Below are positions 1-12,746 of a DNA stretch of 64,000 nt, piece after piece. The stretch is from positions 687,037,877-687,101,876 of the forward strand of contig CM068368.1 in NCBI GenBank assembly GCA_034769895.1, written 5' to 3'. The position numbers were made by a program, and so were the translations under genes. Origin of the DNA: Magicicada septendecula (Eukaryota > Arthropoda > Insecta > Hemiptera > Cicadidae). Below the pieces are notes generated by a model. That model made no database searches, was not told where the DNA came from, and saw only the letters and a list, made by a program, of their open reading frames with translations. The first letter of the stretch is position 1. Every line of letters starts with the position of its first letter.

Positions 1-455
1 CCAGAAGCAGACGAAAGGATGGTGTTCAAGTTAGGATGGCCGGCTTTACTGAATGGGCAATCACGTACAAGAATTACTGTTTCTGCTTACACTTTAATCT
101 TATTAATTATATAACAAATCCCGCGTCGTGAAGAGTCACGATTCCATTTGCGACGTCAAGCGTTCCACGATTGAACACAAAAACTGGAATGATGACCACA
201 ACTGTAGCTGGGGAACTCTACACTCGTACGGGCAGACAGAACGTGAAGATTAATTAAGGAACTGTACAATAAAATTGACCGGGACGAATGGCTTATAACA
301 CTTTTTGGCTGTTCATATGTTTTCACGGCGTATAAAAATATATTAAATTATAAAGTAATCAGGTCTTTGATCAGCTACAAACAATAAATTAAGAAAATAC
401 GTTACACGATTAAAATGTTAAAGATTACTTGAGTAAATATTCTAAGCACATGGAA
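1..455. other. No recognisable gene
   Basis: AT-rich sequence with no open frame resembling a known protein and no clear repeat or RNA gene. Confidence 0.5.
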
Positions 456-1469
456 CACTGACATGAGCGTAACGTGGGGCCTAACTTTGGGGGGGCAGGG
501 TAAAGCTTCATAAATTCAAGTTTGTAGTGAGACCATCTATATAATAAAATAAATAAAATATGTTATATACAAAAATTAGAAAGTTTAGTAATAATTCTTA
601 GTTAGTAAACGAGGGACAATTTCATTTTTTAATGATCAACAAACCTTTCTTCATTAGTTGTACTTCCAGTTATATTTACCTAGAACAAATATACCGTAGG
701 CCTATAAACATAAACAATTTCAGTTCTTCCAATTCTTATACCCAGTTTTCGTAAAACGCATCCTCTCCCTTAGGCACACAGTCACAAAATGTTCAGCAGT
801 AGTAGCAATAAATCGAATCAGTCACAACACAAAGAAATTTTCAAATTGCCAGTCAGGCAATTTTCACAGAAATTAAGGCGTGTTACTCCTTTACGTTTCT
901 TATCTCCCATTTCCCAGCACTTATCAGCACAAAAAACCAAAACAATCACAACAATAACGAATTAAGAAAGAGACAAGCGATGTGTACTTTAACGGACTAC
1001 GTACACGACCGAGTAACCGACCGCACTTGTATCAGTAATCATTAACAAATAACAGTTCCAAACGACCGTCTTTTAAGATTCGTGAACAAATCCATCGACG
1101 GCTTGCGGTGTTCCAAAACAAGTCTTTTTTGTGTAAAAGGCACGCATTGTATTCCAGTTAATTAGGTCTCTAGCGTTTTTTTTTTTCGAACAGAATGTTA
1201 TTTTGACGTATATCATTCAAATCTGTCAAACATTCCCCTTATAAGTTTCTTCGAAAGAAATAAGAATAATAAATTTATGGCAACTATTGTCGTCTGATAA
1301 CAGTATAGACGTTGATAAATAGTGCTCACTGTGCTCGCAAGCATAGAAACTGTCTTCTGTTTGACTATTTGTTAGTTTTTATTTATAAACAACTGGAAAC
1401 AAAATTTTATAATGCTCGGAACATTGGGGGGGGAGCTTGCCCCTCCCAAGTTACGCCTATGAACACTGA
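456..1469. mobile_element. Possible non-autonomous DNA transposon with degenerate terminal inverted repeats
   Basis: The left end begins CACTGACATGAGCGTAAC and runs into a G-rich block. The right end, read on the minus strand, begins CAGTGTTCATAGGCGTAAC and also runs into a G-rich block, so the two ends are inverted and share GCGTAAC followed by TGGG. The roughly 1-kb interior has no transposase-like frame. No matching target duplication is visible beside the ends, so the family (hAT-like by the CAGTG start) and the exact borders are inference. Confidence 0.38.
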
Positions 1470-1796
1470 TGTTCACGTAACTGTCTCGTTGCAACCAAGC
1501 ATTCGGTATCTCGTTTCGTTTCGTGTATCTGGATACAGCTGCCACCGTTTGTCACGTCGAGACAACACGGCCGTTAACGTGAATATTACAGACGTGACTG
1601 GGCGGGTAAAGTGCGACAAGATAACACACGCGTCGGTGACGGCTCATACACTTCTGCAATACGCTACTACAACTGTTGAAAACCTTTTAAAGATCTAAGA
1701 TTAAATTTAAATTCTGTTAGAACTAGTGAGATCCCTGAGCTGCAGAAATCGCTCAATATTTGGCACGAAATAGGCCTACCTACATTTATTATTAGG

Positions 1797-1812
1797 TAAA
1801 TATCAACATCAA
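1797..1812. repeat. Left target-site duplication of LINE fragment
   Basis: TAAATATCAACATCAA, identical to 2611-2626. The two copies exactly bracket the LINE fragment. Confidence 0.8.
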
Positions 1813-2610
1813 GGCTACAAGTGAAAGGGCGTTACAGGGTAATTTGAATATATGGAATGAAGTTCTCCAGGAAAAAGGGACGAAAATAAATAAGACCAAA
1901 ACAAATGTAATGGTAATGGGGGAGAAAATAATAAATATAGAGATTGGAGGAGTGAAGATAGAACAAGTCAAACAATTCAAATATCTGGGGGTTATAATAG
2001 ACAGTAATGGGAAACAAGAAGCCGCATTAAATGAAAGAATTGAAAAGGCAATAAAAGTATACTATGCATTAAACAATAGATTTATAAAGAAGAAGGAGAT
2101 ATCAAGAAAAACGAAAATGAGTGTGTATAAAACAGTATACAGACCGGTTTTAACATACGGCTGTGAGACGTGGGTGCTATCCAAAAGCCAAAAAAGTAAA
2201 ATCCAGGCGGCAGAAATGAAAAATCTTAGGAGAGTAGTAGGAGTAACAAGGAAGAACAGAGTTAGGATACACAAATACGAGAGGATCTGGAAGTGATATC
2301 GATTCTGGATTTTATTGAACAGAGACAACTATGCTGGTGGGGACACATGCAGAGAATGGATAGTGATAGAATGGTAAAACAGGTTTGGGAGGCAAAATCA
2401 GGGGGGAGAAAGAAGAGAGGAAGACCACGACTGACTTGGGATGGAATGATGGGAAACATTTTGAGAGAAAGAGGCTTGGGCTGGAGGGAAACGAAGACAT
2501 TGTCAATGGATAGAGTAAGATGGAAAAAATTTGTATATAGAGTGTAGTTGATGTACTTATCATATATTGATGTAACCCGACACCAATATGGTATAAGGGT
2601 ATTTTGATAA
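1813..2610 (+). mobile_element. 5'-truncated non-LTR retrotransposon (LINE) insertion
   Basis: A 798-bp segment lies between perfect 16-bp direct repeats. It holds only the last part of a LINE reverse transcriptase ORF and a short 3' tail ending in GATAA. Target-primed reverse transcription typically gives 5' truncation with a 7-20 bp target duplication. The protein resembles the RTE/jockey-like endonuclease-reverse transcriptases common in arthropods. The clade cannot be fixed from this fragment. Confidence 0.8.
1814..2547 (+). pseudogene. LINE reverse transcriptase, C-terminal part, one frameshift
   Basis: The frame is open from the left target duplication and reads KINKTKTNVMVMG, then QFKYLGVIIDSNG, then VYRPVLTYGCETWVLSK. 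These are the thumb and connection motifs that follow the catalytic core in LINE reverse transcriptases. The frame stops at 2294-2296. The rest continues in another frame from about 2293: RQLCWWGHMQRM, then GGRKKRGRPRLTW, ending in a natural stop at 2547. The catalytic YxDD core is missing because of the 5' truncation. One small indel near 2290 explains the split. This is a dead fragment with no retrotransposition capacity. Confidence 0.85.
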
Positions 2611-2626
2611 TAAATATCAACATCAA
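2611..2626. repeat. Right target-site duplication of LINE fragment
   Basis: TAAATATCAACATCAA, identical to 1797-1812. Confidence 0.8.
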
Positions 2627-3879
2627 ACGATTTTTCAGTTATCAGAAAAATTACGGAAACCGGGATTATTCAACTATTTTTTTAAATAGAATACCAATTA
2701 TAAACAGACAATCACTCAATAAACGCTAAAACTTTCGAATTCCTGCAGTGCATTTTTAATTAAATTTATAACCAAAATGCATAAACGATAAATAATTTAG
2801 TCTCAGCTTTTACGTTTATGTATGTTACCGTAAAATGTATTAATACTTTTCACAAATATACGTAACTGATAATAATGTAGTTTTATTCGTTGTAAACATG
2901 GTCCAAAATTTGCAAGGAGTGTTGGGAGATATTAATTGTCAATTTATTACAGATGTACTTCCGATTCCGAGAGAAATAGTAAGCACTACATTTAAATTTG
3001 GGTTAAAATTCTCTTTAGACTGACAACCAAGTGGATTTTATAATTTTTGCAAATTTCTGATCCCTTTTTAAGGCCCTGATGTTATAAAATTTTGAAATTT
3101 CGAAACTGTATACTATATTCAGATTCGGTTACAACCCTGTTTAATTTGACCCCACATGGATTTTTGCGATTGTTTCACAATTTTGACCTCCTTACATTTT
3201 TGCCTTCCGCCACCCTATTTTTGGGGGACATCAATCTTAAAAACAACAGGGGTCTGAACGGTAAAGTACGGACACACATGGCAAGTTTACGAAAATCGGT
3301 TGACGAATTCTGAAATCATTGTGAGACACATCCAAAACAGTTAAACCCCAAACGGTCGAGTCGATTCCCCCCTCGTTCGTTCCGTTACGTTAAAATATTA
3401 ACACACGTTGAAACTAACACATTGGCGCTACAACCAAATTGTTCAATTACTTTGTAACGTTTATACGTTAACATATTCTTATGTATAATATTTAATAACC
3501 ATACAACTTTAGCTCAACACTCTTACAAACGCCGGATAGTAACAGATTTCTAATAACATACAAAATCAAACAAGGTTTCATCTGTACAGTAATGCATCTT
3601 GTTTAAATCGACAAAAATGTACATTCTCAGTGCAACAGAGTTAAACTAACCTGAAGTACTGTCACGATCAAAAGGGCATTACGCTTAAGACAAAAAAAAC
3701 TTGTCTTCTTAACGCCATAGTTGCTGGAGTGGAAGCAGTTATGTCTCAGCTAAGCAACGCACGGCCAAGCAGATGTCACACCAGTTTGTGTGTGATTAAT
3801 TATACTGTAACAAGTTACAGCTCTGAGAAACAGATATGTAATACAGTAGTAATGAAATATTACGGTACTATTATAGGGA
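2627..3879. other. No recognisable gene
   Basis: AT-rich sequence. The part around 3060-3370 has wording seen in LINE 3' tails (AAAATCGGTTGACG) but no frame to support a call. Confidence 0.45.
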
Positions 3880-4120
3880 CGTGAAACATGGACAGTTGAA
3901 GTTGCTACGACGAATTTATGCTACCGTAATAAAAAATACGTAACTAAAGGGAAGAACGAATAACACGCATATATAGGAAAAGATAAGAAGACGGAAATAC
4001 TGTACGATTCGCCATGTCTTAAGGAAAGCAGAATTATATATCTCATGAAACGCCTTGAATGCCCACAAAGTTGGGGACAAATAAACATAAATTTACAACA
4101 GCAATTGAGAAGTCGCGGTA
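3880..4120 (+). pseudogene. Very degenerate LINE reverse transcriptase tail (tentative)
   Basis: Short pieces in several frames resemble the end of LINE reverse transcriptases. ETWTVEVAT-like wording starts near 3882, KLLRRIYATV near 3900 and MKRLECPQ near 4047. No single frame persists and several stops intervene. The adjoining satellite may have been amplified from the same element. The call rests on word-level resemblance only. Confidence 0.3.
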
Positions 4121-4752
4121 GGTCGGAATGACCTGAAAAAAAAACTAAGTGACCACAAACAATGAAGAATTGAGTCCCGTCATGGACACCCTATTCTCCA
4201 AAGGAAATACAGGAGCTCGGGAATGAACTGGGAAAAAACAGCAAAGCGACCAAAAACAATGAAGAATTGAGTCGCGTCATGGACGCCCTATTCTCCAAAT
4301 GAAATACAGGAGCTCGGGAATGAACTGGGAAAAAAATAGCAAAGTGACTAAAAACAATGAAGAATTGAGTCGCGTCATGGACGCCCTATTCTCCAAATGA
4401 AACACAGGAGCTCGGAAATGAACTGGGAAAAATAGCAAAGTGACCAAAAAACAATGAAGAATTGAGTCGCGTCATGGACGCCCTATTCTCCAAATGAAAT
4501 ACAGGAGCTCGGGAATGAACTGGGAAAAAAATAGCAAAGTGACTAAAAACAATGAAGAATTGAGTCGCGTCATGGACGCCCTATTCTCCAAATGAAACAC
4601 AGGAGCTCGGAAATGAACTGGGAAAAATAGCAAAGTGACCAAAAAACAATGAAGAATTGAGTCGCGTCATGGACGCCCTATTCTCCAAAGGAAATACAGG
4701 AGGTCGGAATGAACTGGGAGAAAATAGCAAAGCGACCAAAAACAATGCAGAA
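4121..4752. repeat. 97-bp tandem satellite with a dimeric higher-order unit
   Basis: Repeats starting AATGAAGAATTGAG occur at 4161, 4258, 4356, 4453, 4551 and 4648 (spacing 97, 98, 97, 98, 97). A partial unit lies before the first, and the array breaks down after AATGCAGAATTC at 4743. Units of type A (GAAATACAGGAGCTCGGG, GACTAAAAAC) and type B (GAAACACAGGAGCTCGGA, GACCAAAAAAC) alternate. The dimers 4258-4452 and 4453-4647 are identical by eye over 195 bp. Confidence 0.92.
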
Positions 4753-5231
4753 TTCTATTGCCTCAGCACACAAGTGAAATTGTCGTTGTATTACGAATAC
4801 CAACAAGGAAACAAACGATAATCTTTCTAGCTGTCAGTATTTCATGTCTCACACTGACGTTTGGGCATAGCTATAAGCGTTTTATAAACAATGACAGGAC
4901 AACAATAGTTTAATAACTAGATTCAAAACATGTTAACAAACTTTTTTAACATACAATTTTTCTGTGACTTAAACAAGAGTTCATCCGAAAGTAAGGCACT
5001 GAAAATTCTATACTGTACCTACATATTGTCTACACTTCACTACTGGACAATCTCGGATGAAAGAACGTGAGAGTTATGTGTGTCAATGAATTGTTGCAGA
5101 TGTGATAAAAATCGAGTTAATTTGAGAAAAACGAAATACGATTCTGCCAAATTCATATCTAGGGGCCAGTTGAAAAATTACAACCATTCTTGTTTCATGG
5201 TTGCTGACTGACCCATGATATATATATAAAA
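4753..5231. other. No recognisable gene
   Basis: AT-rich, with a short (TA)n tract at 5219-5229. Nothing else recognised. Confidence 0.45.
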
Positions 5232-8030
5232 ATAATGAAACACCCGCTTTCTCTGTGTTATTGTTTAGTATGTTATCTCTGCCGTAGTATTTATATTCGG
5301 TTCACTATTACTGACTTTATATAGTAAAACTTGGGATTACCTGGTTAAAATCATTGATGACTTAGGCGCCAATTTGTAATAATGATTACAAATATATTTA
5401 TCGTGTTGTAATTGTCTTTACTTACTAGTAATGGTTTGGTTAATTAATGGTTTACTTATTAAATGATTTTCTGGTTACTTCTTCTCCGGTTGGGTAATAC
5501 GATTCACTAAGATTAATTATAAATTAAATAGGTTGGTCAGTTTATTAAAATAATTAGAATTATGCCCTGTGCTCACTGGTATGTATCTAGGATGTTCTAA
5601 CTTTATTTTATTTTTATTTTTTAATTACTTGAGATATTAAAAGTTTGTATTAATGATTATTTGTGAGTTTCATCTAATCTATTATCTTTATCTTATTTGA
5701 GTTCACTGACCTAATTAACTGGTTTAAATAGCACGGTTTGTGCCAACATAAGTGCTGCCAACTTATTCTTCTGGAGTTGGAGTAAACACTAATGTTCAAA
5801 GTTGATTATAAAATGTTAATTATTATAAAATAATACGTCATACACCATTCATTCTTTTCAGTTTTTCTTTTAAAATTTTATTCTTCTACCATTAAAATGA
5901 AGAACATTTCTCATAATATGAATTAACCAGGCTTGTATTGATAGCTCAACAGGTGGTAGCATGAGTTCAAAAATCTTAAGAGATGTAGGCTATGTTTACG
6001 TTTTGAAATTATAATCCTTATAAGTTCTTTTGACCACAATAATTAACAAAAAATGCCTTTTTTGAAGAACAAAACATTACAATATTAAATTAAATATGAT
6101 ATTGTAATTCAGACAGTGTCCGATGTTGGTGTTAACCTAGTTTGGGTAAGTTATTTAGTTAAACATTGAATACAAAAACAAAATACTATAGTTGCACATG
6201 AAATAATATTAATAGTGTTACTGTTTATCTACAGTGATGATATAAACATAAGTTCACAAGTGTCTATTACAAGTTGCTATGGGATCGTGATCATTAATTA
6301 TTAAGTTCGTTATACATTCTCAAAATAAACACTATACTTTCCTTTTCTTTATATTTTCTTTATAATTCACTGTAATGTCCTTTAATGATTAATACCACTT
6401 CACTACGCTTGACGTTCACTGTTGGGTTACATTCCCATTTGGAGGTTAGACTGGGGTTTGTTTACACTGCACATAACCTCAATCTGGATCAAGACTTTGG
6501 TGACAAGACAATTTACATTTTTTGTATCACAGAGGAGACGTTCTTTACTGTATGATGACCGGCGAAAGACTGATGCGTTGGCGTTGCATTCACCTGACTG
6601 GTGAAGGTTTCTGATTGGTTGAATTATTAAACATTTTCGTTTTTAATGACAAAAATTCCGTTTTCTGGTTGATGCTCACCAACAGACGCCAAGTTAAGCG
6701 TCCCTTTTTTGATCAAATATATTAAAAAATCTTAAAACTGACATATCTTCCTTATGCTACTCACAATTAAAAATATATTACTACCATTAATCAGCATTTT
6801 TTGTTTGCTGATCATTTTGAGACCTGGTATGGTTCTGTTCAGTAATAATAAAATAACACTTTTCACAGATTGATTTAGTCTAGTACTCTCTATAAAATAT
6901 TAATTTTTCTGTTCCATCACTTAATTCTTAGTTGTATAATTGGTTTTACCTTAACATTATATGGTTTACCAATAGTAATAATAATTATAAACATCAATTT
7001 ATTATAAAAACTTAGTATTGCCATCTAGGGCTAATCATGTCCATGCTCCTTGGGACCTTAATTCCTTCCTCAAACTAACATTACTTAATTCTACTACAAA
7101 GTAACAACTCTTAATTATCACTTATGATCTACTTGAACTTTTACAATATATTTTATACTTCACTACAAGCTTTTTTCCTTATACTGTCCATTATAAACTT
7201 CCACATTAGCTGTATGAAGTGTTTGTCAAAGCTGACAACTTATTATTTACATTATGCCTGGTCAATTCTTGACATTTCTCATTATTACCTTCTTACTCTA
7301 CTAACATACATTCTTTTATAATCTATACTATATCATTTAACAGGTTTTATTTACATAAATTGTTATCATTTTTCCTACCCAGTACATGTAGGCTTTTGTC
7401 TCATCAGTTTCTTACTATTTACATTATTACTTAGTTCCTAAACATCAATAGTAATTATACTTGTCTCATTTATTATTCGGTTTGTTGTTCATACTTTTTA
7501 TCATGAAACAATTTATCTTACTTTCTTCTTTATTTCTTTGTCTTGCTTTAACATAGACATATGATGCATAACCTAACTCTCGTTATAATACTTTTATATA
7601 CAATTAAAACTGTTATTATTCACATATTTTATACTAATCATTCTCTGAATGGTTTTAGTGACTTGATTCACACTCAGATATGATTATTCTCTGGCTCTTT
7701 ATTTCTTTTACTTCAAATTTTATCTAGTTTATAAATTTTCCTGATTGGTAAACCATTTAAGTTCTGCTGTATAGGCTTTCGCCTATTTTTTACAACATTA
7801 CATATGCAGTTTACTAGAATTATTTATTATTAAGTTCCAGATAGTCATATTTGGTATTTTGGTCTTATTATTTTATTTCATGTTCATCTCAACTTTAATA
7901 TTTAACACATATTTTTACATTATACAGGTTCCTTACTTAATTATTATTCTGTTCTTCATTATTAGGAGAATATAATTATTTATGTTAGGTTAGGGTATAT
8001 TCTTTATGTAGAGGGAAACATCAGGTTGCA
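5232..8030 (-). mobile_element. LTR-like block with primer-binding-site-like motif, minus strand
   Basis: Read on the minus strand, a segment starts TGCAACCTGATG at 8030 beside an (AT)n tract. It ends ATTATTACA at 5375 and is followed after two bases by TTGGCGCCTAAG (about 5361-5372), which looks like a primer-binding site. The TTACA-AA-TGGCGC layout matches the 5' LTR to PBS junction of the gypsy element at 20036. About 130 bp of leader follows before another (AT)n tract at 5219-5229. No gag or pol frame is present. The plus strand is strongly T-rich. The borders and the LTR assignment are inference. Confidence 0.4.
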
Positions 8031-8101
8031 ATATATATATTACATTTAATATTTATATACATCAAGAAACGGACTGTACCAGAAAGTGATTGAAAAAAAA
8101 A

Positions 8102-8133
8102 ATATATATATATAATTATTATTATTATTATTT
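8102..8133. repeat. (AT)n/(ATT)n microsatellite
   Basis: An alternating AT run followed by six ATT triplets. Confidence 0.9.
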
Positions 8134-8141
8134 TGTCAATT

Positions 8142-8179
8142 TACATATCTTTCGATAGTACTCCAACTATCATCATCAG
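8142..8179 (-). ncRNA. Hammerhead ribozyme-like motif, left arm
   Basis: On the minus strand: CTGATGA, then T, then a stem II of GATAGT/ACTATC with a short loop, then GAAAGATATGTA. CUGAUGA and GAAA flank a perfect 6-bp stem II. The stem III segment AGATATGT is only a near-palindrome and the usual GAAACGUC is absent, so activity is uncertain. Confidence 0.45.
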
Positions 8180-8246
8180 ATATAAATTAATAAATTCAAA
8201 AAATGTTTAAATCAATTAATTAAATTGATGAATTTATTAATTTAGT

Positions 8247-8285
8247 CTGATGACGATAGTTGGATTTACTATCGAAAGATATGTA
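8247..8285 (+). ncRNA. Hammerhead ribozyme-like motif, right arm
   Basis: On the plus strand: CTGATGA, then C, then a stem II of GATAGT/ACTATC, then GAAAGATATGTA. It shares the unusual stem III wording with the left-arm copy, so that wording was probably present in the source element. Confidence 0.45.
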
Positions 8286-8294
8286 AATTTAGAA

Positions 8295-11200
8295 AATAAT
8301 AAAAAAATATATTCTTGTAAAAAGTTGTATTATTATTCAAATATACAAAATATAAATACAAGAAAAATATGTGCATATATGAATGTAATATATAGTCTAA
8401 GAGATGGGGAGAGGCAAAATAGATTAAATAGCCTACTATGGATACGAAAATCTGGAAGACTGGCTAGCAGTATTGTAGATTCACATGGCTCACTAAGCAA
8501 CTTTGTTACATACTAAGGTCTGAAATAATAGCATATTTCATACGAAATTGGGCTTACGTGAAAAATTACTGTTTTAATTTGGTTATATTACATACACGAT
8601 CACCTGAGCATGCACCGTATACAAAAGTGCGGAACGAGGAAGCAAATGAGATATCACAAGTACAACAATTAAGCTCCAGTTACTGCCAATACTGTAGTGA
8701 AGTTGTACTCGGTACTTTTCTTCCATCAGTCTCTTCGCCAACATGAAACCCCCTTGACTACTAAATACGAATTTTATTAATACTCTGAAAAACTAATGGA
8801 ACAAAAAAGTATTATCTAATGTAAAGAGAGGCAGGTACAGAGAAAGTTGGGAGTAAACATGACAAAAGCCGCAGTGTGCTACAGGCATTCCTGTTTGTAC
8901 TGCAACCGGTTCCAGTGAATCCATATAAGGTACTAACGTTCAATGCTTTTAGTGCTAGTTACTTCCTGTCCTGCGTAACGTTGCCTCGTTTACACATTTA
9001 TGCACCAGATGAAATAAAAAACGTTAAAAGCAATAGCAAAACCAATGTAAACACAACCGTATACCCTACGCACACTACTGGAAACGTCCGTAGTTTCCGG
9101 GCTATTGCCCTACGTGTGAAACGTACAATACAGACCCATCTATAACGCTACCGCCTCAATTGTACTGCCAGTAATAACAGAAAGGTTATATACCGAATAA
9201 AAAGGTGCAATATTAACAGACAGATTAAAGTGAAGTTAACGAAGAACTCACGTAAACTACTACGAGGTCTTCCCTACTTTTGACTGAGATACGCAGGAAA
9301 GTATGCAGCACGTACAGGCCATTTGGGTACTGAAAAGTGATTAGCAGTTAACACGCATTCAGAAAGAATGGAGGAACATAAAACTACTGACGATATACAT
9401 TGGGTTTGAGAACAACGTCTGAGAACATTTCGATATAAAGAAATGCAAAAAAATATTACAAACATAATGAAGATTTAACACAAGGTTGGCACATTAAAAA
9501 TATACACTGCCAGTCGCAGTCTACACAGCAGATCCTACGTAGTCAATAGAATTTTAGCATGTACGACTAAAGTTATCTTACCGTTCTACCATCCCCTTCT
9601 TGCCTACATTTGGCCTACAGACTGTTGTTCTTCCTTCGAGTATGCTTTGTCTATCTTGATATACTCTGCAACGAGTTCTGGCACTTCCGATACTCCTGCC
9701 ATACGAAAGGTCGCGTCTTTTACTATTTATTTAAAAGCCTGCCCTGCCATTCATATCATTCTGATAACGGAACTTACTCAGTCTTCGATCCTGCTTTCTG
9801 CTCACTGCCCCAGTTCTAACAGCCGATTAATTCTCAATGCCTAATATCAGTCTAATAGAGGTTTTGTACATATTGGTTTTTGTTCATCTGTGCCTTATGA
9901 TACACGAGTATTGCTAATTTATTCGCTTACACTGGGTGTTCTCCAATTTCAATGGAAAGTCTGGTTCGATACGTCTTCGCTAACTTATCTTGTCTCGTTT
10001 TGTGGTCATCAGATTTTGTAATAATTTTAGTTATATAATGTAATTATTTTAAAACTATTCTCTACTCTTGAAGACGTGAAACGGTGGAGACAATGTTTCA
10101 ATAATCTATAACACCATTCTTATTCTCTCCAGCATCATGTGCGTAGGGTGTCGCGAGAAAAAACGATCGGTGGATTGAATCACTTCGTTGATCACCACTC
10201 CGAGGTAGCAGACGATCTACTGAAATGCAGTCAAAACCCTTTGGGAGGAGGAGGGGGGACAACAAACTTCCACGCAGGACTGAACCCGAATACATATCTA
10301 TCGCACATTTATACATACTGAATATTTTTAAATAAAATTTTGTACGGAAGTAGTTACTTTCAATTTACGCAAAACATTACGATTAGTTTGCTATCTGTCC
10401 AATGCAACAGCAATTGGTAATAATTATTCTGGTTCATTATGTATTTTCGATATCTCCTTCATTACCATCCGTACAATGACTACTGCTAGCACCAGCCTAC
10501 ATTCCCATTCATTGTTTACGTTTGTTCTTGTGTTTATTTTTAGATTGGCGTTGAGGGTAAGTTACGTATAACGATGGCTCAGCATTGTACGGTACCGTGT
10601 AAATGGAACAATGATGATCACACGAGAGAGAGATGACATGGCGGGCACTGTTAGGAATGCTAACAAAAGCGACAGGATGCATTCCACTGGATGAGGTCGA
10701 TGAATTGGCAAATTGCGTGCCGTCTTGCTACTGCTGGGATTGTTATCAACAATAACTGGACAAAAGAATTGTTCTGTGGTTACACATTCACGTAGTTGAC
10801 AGCTTCCTGGAGAAATCTGGACTTGAAGCGTGCGCCGCCTCTGAACACGCACAGTAATTAATTTACACCAGTAACTTTCTTGAATCAACACAATATATTG
10901 CATTACAATGACGTATCGCCATGCGATGGATACAAACACGCGCCTGAAGCAATACTGATCGCATTCAACCTAAACGTATCTGACAGCGCGCAAACCGACT
11001 GAAAGCTACAATAACGACAACAAACTTCAGTTCAAATAGTAAATTGAACTGTAAATTAATAAAACTGTAAATTAGTGATCACGAGCTTATGAAAGTGAGT
11101 ACCACATGTACGTTCACACAGTTTACCGTTATTCGTGGACGATCTACACGTACTCGACTGCATCGTTTCTCTTCTTTCCCTCTAATTTGGGCATCTCTCT

Positions 11201-11345
11201 GGATCCCTTTTTTAGAAGTGTACGATGTATGCATTTGTAGCATAAATAATACTACGGGAACGAAAACTTTCTGAAAAGAAGAAAAATCAGTCGATTCCGA
11301 ACAGAGCACAGAAAATAAATAGGGTGCAGAACAAAATACACACAC
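8295..11345. other. No recognisable gene
   Basis: Three kilobases with only short unrelated open frames. No transposase, reverse transcriptase, tRNA or tandem repeat was recognised. Confidence 0.45.
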
Positions 11346-12376
11346 CAGTGGCGCTGCGAGGGGAGTTTGTTGGTGGGAGGGGATAACCTCCCACAGGGGT
11401 AAAGAAAAACGAAATGTCAAAAATAAAAAAAAAATGTGACGGTAAAAATGTAATCTTATATAAGTTGAATAAAATAATTAGGCGATTTAGTTACCTGCTA
11501 TGAAGATATCTTGCGTTTAAATGAGAGACGCTACAGCCGTCTTGTAAATACAAAATCGCTTCGTGTATTTGTTTGGTGGTTGAGGAATGGTTCAAATTTG
11601 TATCCTAATTTTTTTAGTATGTACTGTTATCAAGTAGAAACAGGTAGCCTCCGAACGCTTATTCAGCCCAACTCAGTTCGTACTATAGGGAAGGAATTTC
11701 TTTCACAGCAACTTAAAATATTTCTGTATTAAACAGCTTTTTCGCTTGCTACACCAATCTTCCAAAAATATACCTATTGTACACAGTTTTCCGATCCGTA
11801 TTTAACGATTTTGTCTATTTTTTTTACGTATCCCGCACATACGTAAACCTAAGACGGAACACGGGGTTCGCAACGTCGCGTCGTAGTTTACAAGACTATT
11901 GGTGAACTGATTTGTACGGTAAGTTCAACACAATTTCCGGCTAACCATGTCTTTCCGCATTCCGCAGCGCGTTTGTTTTTGGAAGACTTTGTAGAAATCT
12001 TTGCTTCATTTCTGTGGGAAAACAAGTATACCGATTTAATTCAATTTGCTGCACAAATGTTTACAGACACGTATTCTACAAATCTGTACAACACATTTGA
12101 CAATATCAGTGTCGCCAGAAGATAGCAGGAAATTGGTGCCAGTTTTCTGGTATGGTTTATCTTATTTATTTTGTAAAATAAAACGTATCTTTATTGTTTC
12201 ATGACTTCAATAAATTACACATATCATTTTAATGTAATTTGTCTTTTACGTATTCACTTGCCTTTTTTGATTAGAACAATTAAATAGCGAGTTCTTATTC
12301 TTTTATTTTTCGTAGTTTTATCCATAAAACTTAACCCCCCCCCCCACGCTAGAAGGAAATCCTGGCTGCCCTCCTG
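11346..12376. mobile_element. Possible non-autonomous DNA transposon
   Basis: The left end CAGTGGCGCTGCGAGG is partly mirrored by CAGGAGGGCAGCCAGG on the minus strand at the right end, with 11 of 16 positions shared. Both ends run into G-rich subterminal sequence, including a poly-C tract near 12332-12344. CAGTGGCG starts are common for hAT-like non-autonomous elements. No convincing target duplication and no transposase frame are present. Confidence 0.35.
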
Positions 12377-12746
12377 ATACTACATATTTACCGTATTTTC
12401 TCGTGTATAATGCGCAATTTTTTTCCAGATTTTCTTGCAAAAAATGAGAGTGCGCATTATACACGAATAATATACTTTACATGATAAATTGTAGATTTGC
12501 ACTCACGATTGGCAACATCGCTTAAAACTGGCAGGTTCGAATCTAGTAAGCCTAATAGTAAAGTGAAATTTCCCGCTAATTTGGTTAGCAGGTTTCATCC
12601 CTTTTCCAACAGTTATTTGTTCACCTCGTTGACATATAACGGTACTCTGTTTTAGCATTCTGTTACTGTCGTCGTTAGCCTGTTGTTTCTACAATAGTTC
12701 ATACCGGTATTGCGTGGGAAGAGACAGATCGTAGGCTATATTCATA

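Larger units (their letters stand above)
8134..8294. mobile_element. Palindromic Penelope-like terminal repeat (foldback)
   Basis: Two arms of about 70 bp face each other. The left arm TCAATTTACATATCTTTCG is mirrored by CGAAAGATATGTAAATTTA on the right. Each arm carries a hammerhead-like motif around CTGATGA, and the centre is an AT-rich AATTAATAAATTC spacer. Inverted terminal repeats with hammerhead motifs are typical of degenerate Penelope-like insertions. A decayed relative lies at 37493-37540, sharing CATCATCAGATATAAAT. Confidence 0.55.

Noticed and set aside
4121..4752. CRISPR-like repeat array
   Set aside because: Units are contiguous and near-identical without unique spacers, in a eukaryotic context.
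12525..12550. GGCAGGTTCGAATCTAG resembles a tRNA T-arm
   Set aside because: The flanking bases do not pair and no A box or cloverleaf can be drawn upstream.
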